Below are positions 52,040-59,938 of a stretch of 64,000 nt of DNA, in pieces (positions within the stretch are counted from its first letter, which is position 1; every line of letters begins with the position of its first letter). The DNA is taken from contig JAKLJY010000023.1 of NCBI GenBank assembly GCA_023150895.1, positions 1-64,000 on the forward strand. The letters are read 5' to 3'. The notes under the pieces are model-generated. The model worked only from the letters and a program-made list of their open reading frames with translations. It searched no databases and was not told the DNA's origin. A program made the translations under genes and the position numbers. The stretch comes from Myxococcota bacterium (lineage in GTDB: Bacteria; Myxococcota_A; Bradymonadia; UBA7976; UBA1532).

Positions 52040-52778
52040 CCTTGCCCCCGCGGCGCGGCGCGGCGCGTTCACCGGCGGACGGCGCGGGCAGCTCCTTCTT
52101 CACGATGAAGAGGTGGTTGAACCCGCGCAGGTAGAAGTTGTCCTCCTCGGCCGCCTTGTGCCAGTTGCCGAGCTTCAGCGACTTGTTGTGCCGTACGACA
52201 CAGACGTGGTCGATGAGCCTGAAGTCGCTCGCGAGCATTTCGAGGCATCGGAGTCCGATGGGCACGAAGCCCTTCTTCTTGTTGAAGTAGTCGCAGATGT
52301 AGACGGCGAGGTAGCGGCGGTCCTTCAGCACCCGATGGGCCTCTCGGAACACCGCGCCGAGGGCGTCGAAGTACGCCTCGTCGGTCGCGTTGATGCGTCC
52401 GATGCAGCGCGGGTCGTCGCTGTACTTCACGTTGTCCGAGTAGGGCGGATCCATGAAAACGAAGTCGACCGAGCCACTCTCTTGGGGCAGCTCTCGGGCG
52501 TCGGCCGCGGTGATGTCGGCCCGGTACGGCGAGAGGTCGAAACCCCGGACGTTCCGCCCGAGGTCTCGCGCGACGTCGATCGTCGTGCCCGAGCCACAGA
52601 ACGGATCCACCACGAGGTCCCCCGCCCGGGTGTATCGGGTCAGGAGATTCCAGACGACGTAGCTCGGCGTCGCCCCGACGTACCGGCTATCGCCCTGCTG
52701 GCCGACGCCGTAGTGCTGCGACGGATAGTCCCAGAGCGTGGTGGTCTGCAACGTCAGCGGCGGTTTCTTGAAGGTCAT
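52026..52778 (-). CDS. DNA methylase (N6-adenine/N4-cytosine type)
   Basis: A 250-residue amino-methyltransferase. It has DPFCGSGTT (AdoMet-binding motif I, residues 58-66) and DPPY (catalytic motif IV, 110-113), in the order I then IV. The opening LWDYPSQHYG and ATPSYVVWNLLTRY match a widespread family of small solitary DNA methylases. No obvious target-recognition domain remains, and no restriction endonuclease is adjacent, so it is either an orphan methylase or modifies another nucleic acid. Last gene of the NFACT operon, 15 bases after the amidohydrolase gene. Confidence 0.85.
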   Translation of the reverse strand: MTFKKPPLTLQTTTLWDYPSQHYGVGQQGDSRYVGATPSYVVWNLLTRYTRAGDLVVDPFCGSGTTIDVARDLGRNVRGFDLSPYRADITAADARELPQESGSVDFVFMDPPYSDNVKYSDDPRCIGRINATDEAYFDALGAVFREAHRVLKDRRYLAVYICDYFNKKKGFVPIGLRCLEMLASDFRLIDHVCVVRHNKSLKLGNWHKAAEEDNFYLRGFNHLFIVKKELPAPSAGERAAPRRGGKVRPS

Positions 52779-52793
52779 GGATGCTCGATCGCG

Positions 52794-53357
52794 TCAGCGC
52801 GCCGACGTCGTCGCCAGCGCCTTCCTGAAGGTCTGAAGCTCCAGCCACGGTGGCAGGGGCGAAGGACCGAAGTCCAGAAACTGCGGCAGGGTGTTTCGCG
52901 CGCCGTCGGGCGCCACGATGGGCGGCCAGGTGGGCGGGGGCGCCCGAAACGCGCCCGTTTCGTCGCGCATGTGACTGCGATCACTGGCAAAACGCGAGAG
53001 AAAGGTGTCCGCCGGGCAGCGCCGGAACTGCGGCCGGTACGCGACGGGCACGACGATCCCCGGGGGAAACGACGCGCGCAGCCACCGCTCGGCCGGCAGG
53101 CGGTGGCCGACGAGGCAGTCGGGATCGCGGATCTCACCGGCGACGTGGACGACGACGTGGTAGTCCCAGATCACCGGTTCATCGGCGCGCACGGCCGCCC
53201 GCTGCGCCCACACCGCGCACGTCCGGCGCGGGTTGCTCACGAACACGACCTCCACCGGGCCGGGCTCGCCCGCCGCGAACGCGGCCCGCGCGAGATGCCA
53301 AGCGTTCTCTTCACAGTAGAACGGCTGCGGATTCGGGGGCAGGGCGGCCGCCGTCAT
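52794..53357 (-). CDS. Protein N-terminal glutamine amidohydrolase, NTAQ1-like
   Basis: A 187-residue protein that matches eukaryotic NTAQ1 across its length, as I recall the human sequence: FYCEENAWHL (catalytic Cys15), VFVSNPRRTCAVW, VIWDYHVVVHV (catalytic His67), RDPD (Asp78, probably the third residue), FRRCPADTFLSRFASDRSHM and APPPTWPPI. NTAQ1 deamidates N-terminal Gln to Glu in the Arg/N-degron pathway. The ATG at 53357 overlaps the stop of the gene before it (ATGA). In bacteria, N-terminal Glu can be leucylated by Bpt and delivered by ClpS to ClpAP; a role there is an inference. Confidence 0.88.
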   Translation of the reverse strand: MTAAALPPNPQPFYCEENAWHLARAAFAAGEPGPVEVVFVSNPRRTCAVWAQRAAVRADEPVIWDYHVVVHVAGEIRDPDCLVGHRLPAERWLRASFPPGIVVPVAYRPQFRRCPADTFLSRFASDRSHMRDETGAFRAPPPTWPPIVAPDGARNTLPQFLDFGPSPLPPWLELQTFRKALATTSAR

Positions 53358-54166
53358 GGGCCGCCGCCCGGGGTCGACGCCGACGCCGGCGAGCGCACCC
53401 GCGTCCAATCGCCGAAGGCCTCGACGTCCAGAGTCAGCGTGACGGCCGACTCAATCTCCCCCTCCGGCGCGACCGGCCACGTCCACGCCTGATCGGCCGG
53501 AGGGAGCGGGACCTCGAAGAGGGAGGACTCGACGACCTCGCCCGCGACGCCCCGCCGGGTGTATCGCCGGCGGACGTCGGTCACGAGCCCCACCCGGCCG
53601 GGCAGCGTCGCGAGCCAGTCGAGGTGCGTCGCCACCAGGGCCGCCCCGAAACGCGCGATGACGTCGTCGTCGAAACCGTGCCGTTCGAGCCACTGAGAGG
53701 GGGCGACCGCGAGTTGCGACGCCAGGTTCAACGAAATCGTCGTCGTCGGCGGGGGGTGTCCACTCAGTACCCTCGGGAAAGAAGGCGACGGCAGACCGTG
53801 CCCGGTCCCGAGCAACGCGGCGCAGGCGGTCACGTCGCCCTCGACGCAGACCACCCCCGCCAGGGCGGCCGCACGCCGGCGCGCGGCGCGGGGGTGGACC
53901 ATGTCGACGAGCGTCGTCCGGCGGTAGCGCGGCGCGAGGCGCTCGAGCGGAAGATCGAGGAGCCGACCCGAGCCGAGGACGACGAGATGATCGCCACCGG
54001 TGGCCACCTCCGCAACGAAGGACGCGGTGCGGGCGAGGTGAGTCGCCCACGCCGTCCGGTGGCGGCGCTCCCGCGCCCCGATCGCCACGACCTCGTCCAC
54101 GTACCCCAGGCGCCGGGCGATGCCCGTCGCGGGTGTCAGCCCCGACTCGATGAGCTCCCGGATCAC
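53354..54166 (-). CDS. Methyltransferase-like protein of unknown function
   Basis: A 270-residue cytoplasmic protein with Rossmann-like hints: GDHLVVLGSGRLLDLPL followed by an acidic strand end (RRTTLVDMVHP) and a further GD (VCVEGDVTAC). This matches the motif I / II pattern of class I AdoMet methyltransferases, but target and activity are unknown. It starts at a GTG that overlaps the NFACT stop (GTGA) and its stop overlaps the amidohydrolase start (ATGA), so it is the tightly coupled middle of the operon. Confidence 0.7.
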   Translation of the reverse strand: MIRELIESGLTPATGIARRLGYVDEVVAIGARERRHRTAWATHLARTASFVAEVATGGDHLVVLGSGRLLDLPLERLAPRYRRTTLVDMVHPRAARRRAAALAGVVCVEGDVTACAALLGTGHGLPSPSFPRVLSGHPPPTTTISLNLASQLAVAPSQWLERHGFDDDVIARFGAALVATHLDWLATLPGRVGLVTDVRRRYTRRGVAGEVVESSLFEVPLPPADQAWTWPVAPEGEIESAVTLTLDVEAFGDWTRVRSPASASTPGGGP

Positions 54167-55653
54167 GGCGCCTCGCCTCGCTCCGCAACGGCATACAGGC
54201 GCTCGATCCGCGCGGCCGGATCCGTGACGGTCAGGGTGCGCGCCGCCGCCAGGGTGACCCGACCCGGGGGCCCTCCCGGCGCGGCCCGGACGTGTTTGCG
54301 CTCGGTCACGGTGATGTCGCCGAGCTTCTCTCCACGCAAATCGCTGTGATGAAGAGCCAGCGCTGCGGCGTCGAGCAGCGTTTCGGGATGGGGGGCTCGC
54401 CCGCGGGCGGGCAACGGCACCACGACATGCGCTCCGGGCGCGTCCCGCACATGGAGCCAGAAGTCGTTGCCCCGGGCGATGCGGAAGGTCAGCGCATGAT
54501 TGTCGGCGCCACCCCGACCGACCAGGATGCGCTCGCCGGCCCGGCTCATGAAGAGACGGTACGGCAAGCGCTCCGGGGGGCCCGCCGGGCGCCGCGCCGC
54601 GCCCGCGGGGGTCGACGCGCCGCCCTGGGTCGGAGGGGCGAGCCCGAGCCGGCGAAGACCGGCCGCCACGGCGTCGTCGCTCAACCCGACCGATTCGGCC
54701 TCCAACGAGGCGAGCGCGACGCGGCGAGCCACGGTGTCGGCCTGCCGGGCCCGCACGGTCGAAAGCCCGTCCCGTCCCTTGCGATACCGCGCGAAGAGGC
54801 GCTCGACATTGCGCGGGCCGTCGAGCGCGGGATCGAGTGGAATCTCGAGGGTCGGGGCGTCGGCCTCGTACCAGTTCACGACGACCGCCCGAGTGGCACC
54901 CCGCGGCAGCCGGAGACCGGCGAGCTGGGCGCTCAGCAGCTCCCCGCAGAGCCGGTGATGCTCGTGGTCCTGGAGGCCTGCGGCGTCGCGCGAGAGCGCG
55001 GCCTCGAGCCGGTCGAGCCGCCGATGGGCGAGGCGGAACCAGCGCGCGCGTTCGGACGCCGTCGCCTCCGCCGCGGCCGCCGCCTCGAGCACCCGCGCCG
55101 CGTGTTCGACGGCCCGGGCGTCGGAGAATCGGGACGACGACGGCCCGGCGCTCGCCCCCGGCGCGGGACGCGGTGGCGGCGCGGCCCATGGAGCGCCCGG
55201 GCGAAGCGCCCGGCTGGCGTCGACCGGCCGGGCGGTCACTTTGATCAGCCCTGCCTCGTCGAGCCCGAAGAGGTTCGCCCCGCGACCGAAGAGTTCGGCA
55301 ACCACCGCGCCCCCCGGGAACGCCAGGCGCACGATGCGCTCGCCCGGGAACGCGCGAAGCTCGGTGATGGCCTGCCCGAGCGCGACCGATCGGATCCACT
55401 GCGCGAGCCCGAGCGGGCCATCGGGGGCGTCCGGCTTTCCCCGGGCCTCGCCGAGTCGCGCGGTCGCCGGCGCGCAGCACAGCACGGGAAACACGAGCCC
55501 GCTCGACCCGTAGACGGCGAGGACCAGCGTCTCCGCGGCGGGCTGCCAGACGCGTTGCACCTGGGCGCCGACGACTCTGGGCGCGAGGTCGGCGACGACG
55601 TGGGCGATCTCATCGGAGGTGAGCGCGAGCACGATGCCATGGAAGACCGGCAC
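54163..55653 (-). CDS. NFACT-family protein (RqcH/Rqc2-like)
   Basis: A 496-residue NFACT protein. The N-terminal NFACT-N part begins VPVFHGIVLALTSDEIAHVV and contains GERIVRLAF, where the conserved Asp-Arg pair of RqcH/Rqc2 reads Glu-Arg. Helical coiled-coil regions lie at ~180-330. The C-terminal NFACT-R domain is unmistakable (RLFMSRAGERILVGRGGADN, FWLHVRDAPGAHVVVPLP, ALHHSDLRGEKLGDI). RqcH binds stalled 50S subunits and adds C-terminal alanine tails to nascent chains. The GTG at 55653 fits the family N-terminus; another GTG is at 55632. First gene of a minus-strand operon, divergent from pepA. Confidence 0.85.
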   Translation of the reverse strand: MPVFHGIVLALTSDEIAHVVADLAPRVVGAQVQRVWQPAAETLVLAVYGSSGLVFPVLCCAPATARLGEARGKPDAPDGPLGLAQWIRSVALGQAITELRAFPGERIVRLAFPGGAVVAELFGRGANLFGLDEAGLIKVTARPVDASRALRPGAPWAAPPPRPAPGASAGPSSSRFSDARAVEHAARVLEAAAAAEATASERARWFRLAHRRLDRLEAALSRDAAGLQDHEHHRLCGELLSAQLAGLRLPRGATRAVVVNWYEADAPTLEIPLDPALDGPRNVERLFARYRKGRDGLSTVRARQADTVARRVALASLEAESVGLSDDAVAAGLRRLGLAPPTQGGASTPAGAARRPAGPPERLPYRLFMSRAGERILVGRGGADNHALTFRIARGNDFWLHVRDAPGAHVVVPLPARGRAPHPETLLDAAALALHHSDLRGEKLGDITVTERKHVRAAPGGPPGRVTLAAARTLTVTDPAARIERLYAVAERGEAP

Positions 55654-55786
55654 GCGGGCGAAGTCAACGCGCGCGCGCCGTCGAGCCCGGAAGGACCGTT
55701 TACGCTCCGAGCGGCACGGAGTAGACTTCCGCCCTTCCCATGGGAGGCGGCGCCCGCCCTCTCCCCCGCCTTTCCCGAGGAGCCCC

Positions 55787-57259
55787 ATGCAGCTTTCGTC
55801 GCAGTCCAATCCCCTCGCCTGGTCCGGTGGCGTGCTCGTCGTGCCCCGTGCCGCCGGCGCCGCCCCTTCGAGCCTGGAGACCGCCCTCGACGAAAAGCTC
55901 GATCGCGCGATCTCGGCAGCCGCCGAGCGCATGTTGTTCAAGGGCCGCCCGCGCCAGACGCTGGCGATCGACACCCACGGTCGTCTGCCCGCGGCGCGTA
56001 TCCTGCTCGTCGGGACGGGCGACGGTCCGCTCGGGCCGGCCGCCGCCCGGGACCTCGCCGCGCTGGCCGTGGCCGACGCCCTTGCGACGCGGCACCGGAG
56101 CGTCGGGTTCGCCCTCCCGGTCGGTGACGCGGCCACCCTCGCCGTGCAGCTCTCTGCGGGTGCCCTCCTCGGCGCCTACCGGTGGGACGCCTACAAGTCC
56201 AAGGACCCCGAAAGCCCCGCGGCGGTCGTCGATCGCTTCGACCTGCTCACCGACGCGGACGTCGCCGCCGCCCTCGACCGCGGCGCCGCCCTCGCAAACG
56301 CGGTCAACCTGGCGCGCACGCTGGTCAACGAACCTCCGAACGAGTGCACCCCGCGGCGGCTCGCGGCCCTCGCCGGCGAGCTCGGCCGCCAGCTCGGCCT
56401 GACGGTGACGATTCTCGAGCGGCCCGACATGGAGAAGCGGCAGATGGGCGGCCTCCTGGCCGTCGCGCAAGGTGCGCAGGAGCCCCCCCGGCTCATCCAC
56501 CTCGCCTACACGCCGACCGGCGCCGGCGCCGGCAAGAAGCCCATCGTCTTCGTCGGCAAGGGGCTCACGTTCGATTCCGGCGGCCTCTCGATCAAACCCG
56601 CCAAGTCGATGGAGGACATGTACATCGACATGGCCGGCGGCGCGGCGGTGCTGGGGTTGATGCGGGCCGTCGGCGAGCTGCGCCCGGACGTCCCGGTGCA
56701 CGGCATCATCGGTGCCACCGAGAACATGCCCGACGGGAACAGCTACCGGCCGAGCGACATCCTTCGCATGGCCAACGGCAAGACGGTCGAAGTGCTGAAC
56801 ACGGACGCCGAGGGCCGGCTCGTCCTGGCCGACTGCCTGCACTACGCCTCGGAGCTCGCCCCCGGCACGCTGGTCGATCTCGCCACGCTCACGGGCGCGT
56901 GCATGGTGGGCCTCGGACCCAACTACAGCGGGCTCTTCACGGCCCATGACGATCTCGCCGCGGACCTCGGGCGCGCGGCCGACGCGGCGGGTGAGCTCAT
57001 CTGGCGGCTCCCGCTCGACAAGAAGCTCGCGGACTCCATCAAAAGCCAGCGGGCGGACATCAAGAACCTCGGCGGTCCGTACGGCGGCGCCATCACCGGG
57101 GCGTTGTTCCTGCAGCACTTCGTCGGTGACCTGCGCTGGGCGCACCTCGACATCGCCGGCCCCGCGCTCGCCGACAAAGACGACGGACACATCCGGGCGG
57201 GGGGCACCGGCCACGGCGTGCTGACGCTCTGGTCCCTGGTGGAGCAGGCGGCCCGCTGA
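55787..57259 (+). CDS. pepA: Leucyl aminopeptidase (M17)
   Basis: A 490-residue cytosolic aminopeptidase that removes N-terminal residues, favouring Leu. The M17 signature is complete: KGLTFDSGGLSIKP (metal-binding Lys and Asp), MYIDMAGGAAVLG, and NTDAEGRLVLAD, with GAITGALFLQHFVGD and WAHLDIAGPA at the C-terminus. GAGGAG lies before the ATG at 55787. Its 133-base divergent spacer with the NFACT operon may hold shared regulation. In some bacteria PepA also binds DNA (XerCD sites, carAB), which is not testable here. Confidence 0.96.
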   Translation: MQLSSQSNPLAWSGGVLVVPRAAGAAPSSLETALDEKLDRAISAAAERMLFKGRPRQTLAIDTHGRLPAARILLVGTGDGPLGPAAARDLAALAVADALATRHRSVGFALPVGDAATLAVQLSAGALLGAYRWDAYKSKDPESPAAVVDRFDLLTDADVAAALDRGAALANAVNLARTLVNEPPNECTPRRLAALAGELGRQLGLTVTILERPDMEKRQMGGLLAVAQGAQEPPRLIHLAYTPTGAGAGKKPIVFVGKGLTFDSGGLSIKPAKSMEDMYIDMAGGAAVLGLMRAVGELRPDVPVHGIIGATENMPDGNSYRPSDILRMANGKTVEVLNTDAEGRLVLADCLHYASELAPGTLVDLATLTGACMVGLGPNYSGLFTAHDDLAADLGRAADAAGELIWRLPLDKKLADSIKSQRADIKNLGGPYGGAITGALFLQHFVGDLRWAHLDIAGPALADKDDGHIRAGGTGHGVLTLWSLVEQAAR

Positions 57260-57307
57260 CCGCGAGCGTCGGTCGACACCGAAATCGAGACATCTCCGAG
57301 CTCGGCG

Positions 57308-57328
57308 GGGTCCTTCATCCAAGGACCC
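57308..57328 (+). terminator. Hairpin between pepA and polysaccharide locus
   Basis: A perfect 8-bp stem GGGTCCTT/AAGGACCC with a 5-base loop, 49 bases after the pepA stop and 20 before the ATG at 57348. No T-tract follows, so it may be a factor-dependent terminator, an mRNA-stabilising hairpin, or a translational control element rather than a classical terminator. Confidence 0.45.
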
Positions 57329-57347
57329 GTCGGCCGCCGAGGTGTCG

Positions 57348-59924
57348 ATGCAGAGAGAGTCGCAGGTCGCCCCCGTGGACGAGCACAGCGCAGGTCGAGA
57401 GGCGACGGGCAGCCGCCCGACCGAGGGGGCGCTGCGGGCGGCCACCTGGGCGCTCGCGGCGCTGGTGGCCGTCGCCCCGTTGGTCGTCGGTGGCGTCCGG
57501 CCGGCGCACCAGCTCCTGCTCGGGTTCGGGGCGCTGGCCGTCTTTGCGCTGACCGCCTGGATCCGCGTCGGTCACCGACTGCGCTTTCGCTGGCCACTGG
57601 CCGCGCCGGCCGCGCTGTGCCTTCTGGGGGTGGCGCAGCTCGTGCCGCTGCCACCCGGGGTGATCGAGGCGCTCTCGCCCCGCGCGCACGAGGTGTTTTC
57701 GTTCAGCCTGGGTGACCTCGCCCTGTACGGCGGGCCGGTCGGCCACGCGCTCTCGGTCGATCCCCCCTCGACGGTCCTCGCGGTCGTCCATCAGTTCGCG
57801 TTCCTCGCCGTGGCCTGGGCCGCGGCGGAACTCCCGCGCGGACACCGGCGCACGCTGGAACTCGCGGTCCTCGGCTCCGCGACGCTCGTGGCCGTCGTCG
57901 GTTTCGTCCATCTCTTCACCGGCGCAGACCGCATCCTGGGCTTCTACGCGCCCGTCAACGGCGCCCCGCTTCGGGGGTACGTCGGCACGTTCGTCAACAA
58001 CAACACCCTGGCGTCGTTCCTCGCGCTCGGCGCGCTGATGGGGCTCGGACACGCCGCCGAGACCGATGACGGCGGCCGTCGGGGGCGCGCCCTGGTCGCC
58101 GCCGCCTTGTGCGCGGCCGGCACGCTCCTCAGTGGCAGCCGGGGCGGACAGGTTGCGCTCGTCTCGGGCCTGGTCGCGTTCGCGGCCCTCGCCCACATGC
58201 CGGGACCCGATGCCCAGGACAGCCGCCGCAGCCGCAGCCGGATGCTCGCTCGGGCCACGCTCGTCGCCGGCGGGGTGGGGTTCGGCCTGGCGCTTCTGCT
58301 GCTGCCCGACTGGCAGCGCGCGGGTTTCGACGCGTGGGCCACCGAGAACAAGTTCGCGGCCTGGCCGGCGGCCCTGGACTACGCGGCGACGTTCCCCCTC
58401 GTCGGCAGCGGGCGCGGCACGTTCGGGGTCACCTACCCCATGTTCCAGTCGTTGACGATGCCGAGCCAGGTCTCCCACCCCGAGAACATCGTGCTGCAAC
58501 TCCTCTGTGAGTGGGGCGTCCTCGGCGCGATCATCGGCCTCGGCGGGGGGCTGGTCGGATTCCTCGCTGCGTTGCGTGGCCCCGGATCGGACACGCACCC
58601 GCGTCATTGGGGGCTCCTCGCCGGCCTGGTCGCGGTCGGGATCGCCCAGATGGCAGACTTCGGCCTCGAGGCGGCCGGCCTCTCCCTGCCCGTCGCGGCC
58701 GTCTTCGGGCTGACGCTGACCCGCATGCGCCGGGCGAGATCCCCACACCGGGGCGCGCGCCTGGCGCTCGCCGCCGCCGTGGGGGCGACGCTGCTGCTCG
58801 GCGTGGTCGCCTGGCGCGGGCCCCTGGCGCTCGCCGCCCTGCCGGATCGCGCGATTGCCGCCGTCGGGGAGGCCGCGCCGCAGGCCGCTTCCGTGCTCGA
58901 GGCGGCCCGCCCGCTCGCGGCGGCTCACCCCGCCGACGCCTACCTGGCGCTCAAGGTGGCCCAACGCCTCGAGACCCTCCCGGAGACCGAGCCGGCGGCC
59001 GTGATGCGGTGGCTGAATCGAGCGCTCTTCCTCGCGCCGAACGCTGGCGAGATCCGCCTGCTCGCGGCCCGTGCGCTGTCCCGGCGGGGGCGTGCGGCGC
59101 AAGCGGCCGACGAGTACCGGGCCGCCATGGAGACCCTGCCGTGGGAGACCCTGCGGCTCGTCCGCGAGGTCGTCGCGCGGTTTCGCACGGCCGAACTCCT
59201 GACCCGGGCGATCGCGCCGACGCCCCTCGCACGGCAGGCGCTCGGCAACGCGCTCCTTGCCGGTGACGCCCCCGCCCTCGCCCGGGAGGCCGTCGAGCGC
59301 ATGCGGGCCGAACACCCCGACGACCCTGACCTCTGGGCGTTGACGGCCCGAGCCTGCCTCGCGCTCGATGACCGACCCTGCGTCGCCGGGGCCAGCGACC
59401 GCCTCGATGCCCTCGGTCGTCCGCTCGTCGCCTCACCCTTCCGGGCCCGACTCGCGCTGCGCGCAGGACAGTCGGCCGAGGCGCGCGGGCACCTGGACGC
59501 CGTGCGCGCCCTCGGCACACGAGACCGCGACTTCCTCACCGCCGCCGCGCGCCTCTACCGCGACATCGGGGATCTGGCGGCCGGTCGTGAAACGCTGGAC
59601 CGCCTGTGGCCACTCGTCGCCCTCGACGACCGGCAGGCCGCGGCCTTCCTGGCGGAGCGCGGCGCCCTCGAGTTGAAGCTCGGTGATCCCGAGCTCGCCG
59701 CGCAAAGTTACGAGCGAGCCTGGCGGACCCGCCCGGCCCCCGCGTATGCGCGCGGCCTGACGCAAGCCGCCGAACGGCTCGGTCGCCCGGAGCGCGCGCA
59801 CGCTGTCCTCGGTCACGCGGGCGGATCCGGGGGGGCCAGGCCGCCGTCGCTCGACACCCCGACGACCCCCCACGAAGACGATCCACTGGAGCCGCGGCAG
59901 CCCCTGGCCGCCCCGCTCCCCTGA
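57348..59924 (+). CDS. O-antigen-ligase-like membrane protein with C-terminal TPR domain
   Basis: An 858-residue integral membrane protein. Residues ~30-480 hold 10-12 hydrophobic helices with Wzy/WaaL-type signatures (YVGTFVNNNTLASFLALGAL, TLLSGSRGGQVALVSGLVAF, GRGTFGVTYPMFQ, SHPENIVLQLLCEWGVLGAI). The last ~350 residues are TPR-like (AADEYRAAMETLPWETLRLV, ARDLYR-type helices, AAQSYERAWRTRPAPAYARG). Proteins with this ligase-TPR layout are usual in polysaccharide clusters. GAGG precedes the ATG at 57348; a GTG at 57342 is the alternative. First gene of the locus that continues to the window end. Confidence 0.85.
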   Translation: MQRESQVAPVDEHSAGREATGSRPTEGALRAATWALAALVAVAPLVVGGVRPAHQLLLGFGALAVFALTAWIRVGHRLRFRWPLAAPAALCLLGVAQLVPLPPGVIEALSPRAHEVFSFSLGDLALYGGPVGHALSVDPPSTVLAVVHQFAFLAVAWAAAELPRGHRRTLELAVLGSATLVAVVGFVHLFTGADRILGFYAPVNGAPLRGYVGTFVNNNTLASFLALGALMGLGHAAETDDGGRRGRALVAAALCAAGTLLSGSRGGQVALVSGLVAFAALAHMPGPDAQDSRRSRSRMLARATLVAGGVGFGLALLLLPDWQRAGFDAWATENKFAAWPAALDYAATFPLVGSGRGTFGVTYPMFQSLTMPSQVSHPENIVLQLLCEWGVLGAIIGLGGGLVGFLAALRGPGSDTHPRHWGLLAGLVAVGIAQMADFGLEAAGLSLPVAAVFGLTLTRMRRARSPHRGARLALAAAVGATLLLGVVAWRGPLALAALPDRAIAAVGEAAPQAASVLEAARPLAAAHPADAYLALKVAQRLETLPETEPAAVMRWLNRALFLAPNAGEIRLLAARALSRRGRAAQAADEYRAAMETLPWETLRLVREVVARFRTAELLTRAIAPTPLARQALGNALLAGDAPALAREAVERMRAEHPDDPDLWALTARACLALDDRPCVAGASDRLDALGRPLVASPFRARLALRAGQSAEARGHLDAVRALGTRDRDFLTAAARLYRDIGDLAAGRETLDRLWPLVALDDRQAAAFLAERGALELKLGDPELAAQSYERAWRTRPAPAYARGLTQAAERLGRPERAHAVLGHAGGSGGARPPSLDTPTTPHEDDPLEPRQPLAAPLP

Positions 59925-59938
59925 CCCGCCGGCCCTGC

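Noticed and set aside
52026-52778. Restriction-modification or phage-defence island around the DNA methylase
   Set aside because: No nuclease, helicase or known defence gene is adjacent; neighbours are NTAQ1-like and NFACT genes.
54167-55480. Upstream extension of the methyltransferase-like frame
   Set aside because: Arg/Pro-rich sequence in a shifted frame of the NFACT gene; the GTG at 54166 with its stop overlap is the better start.
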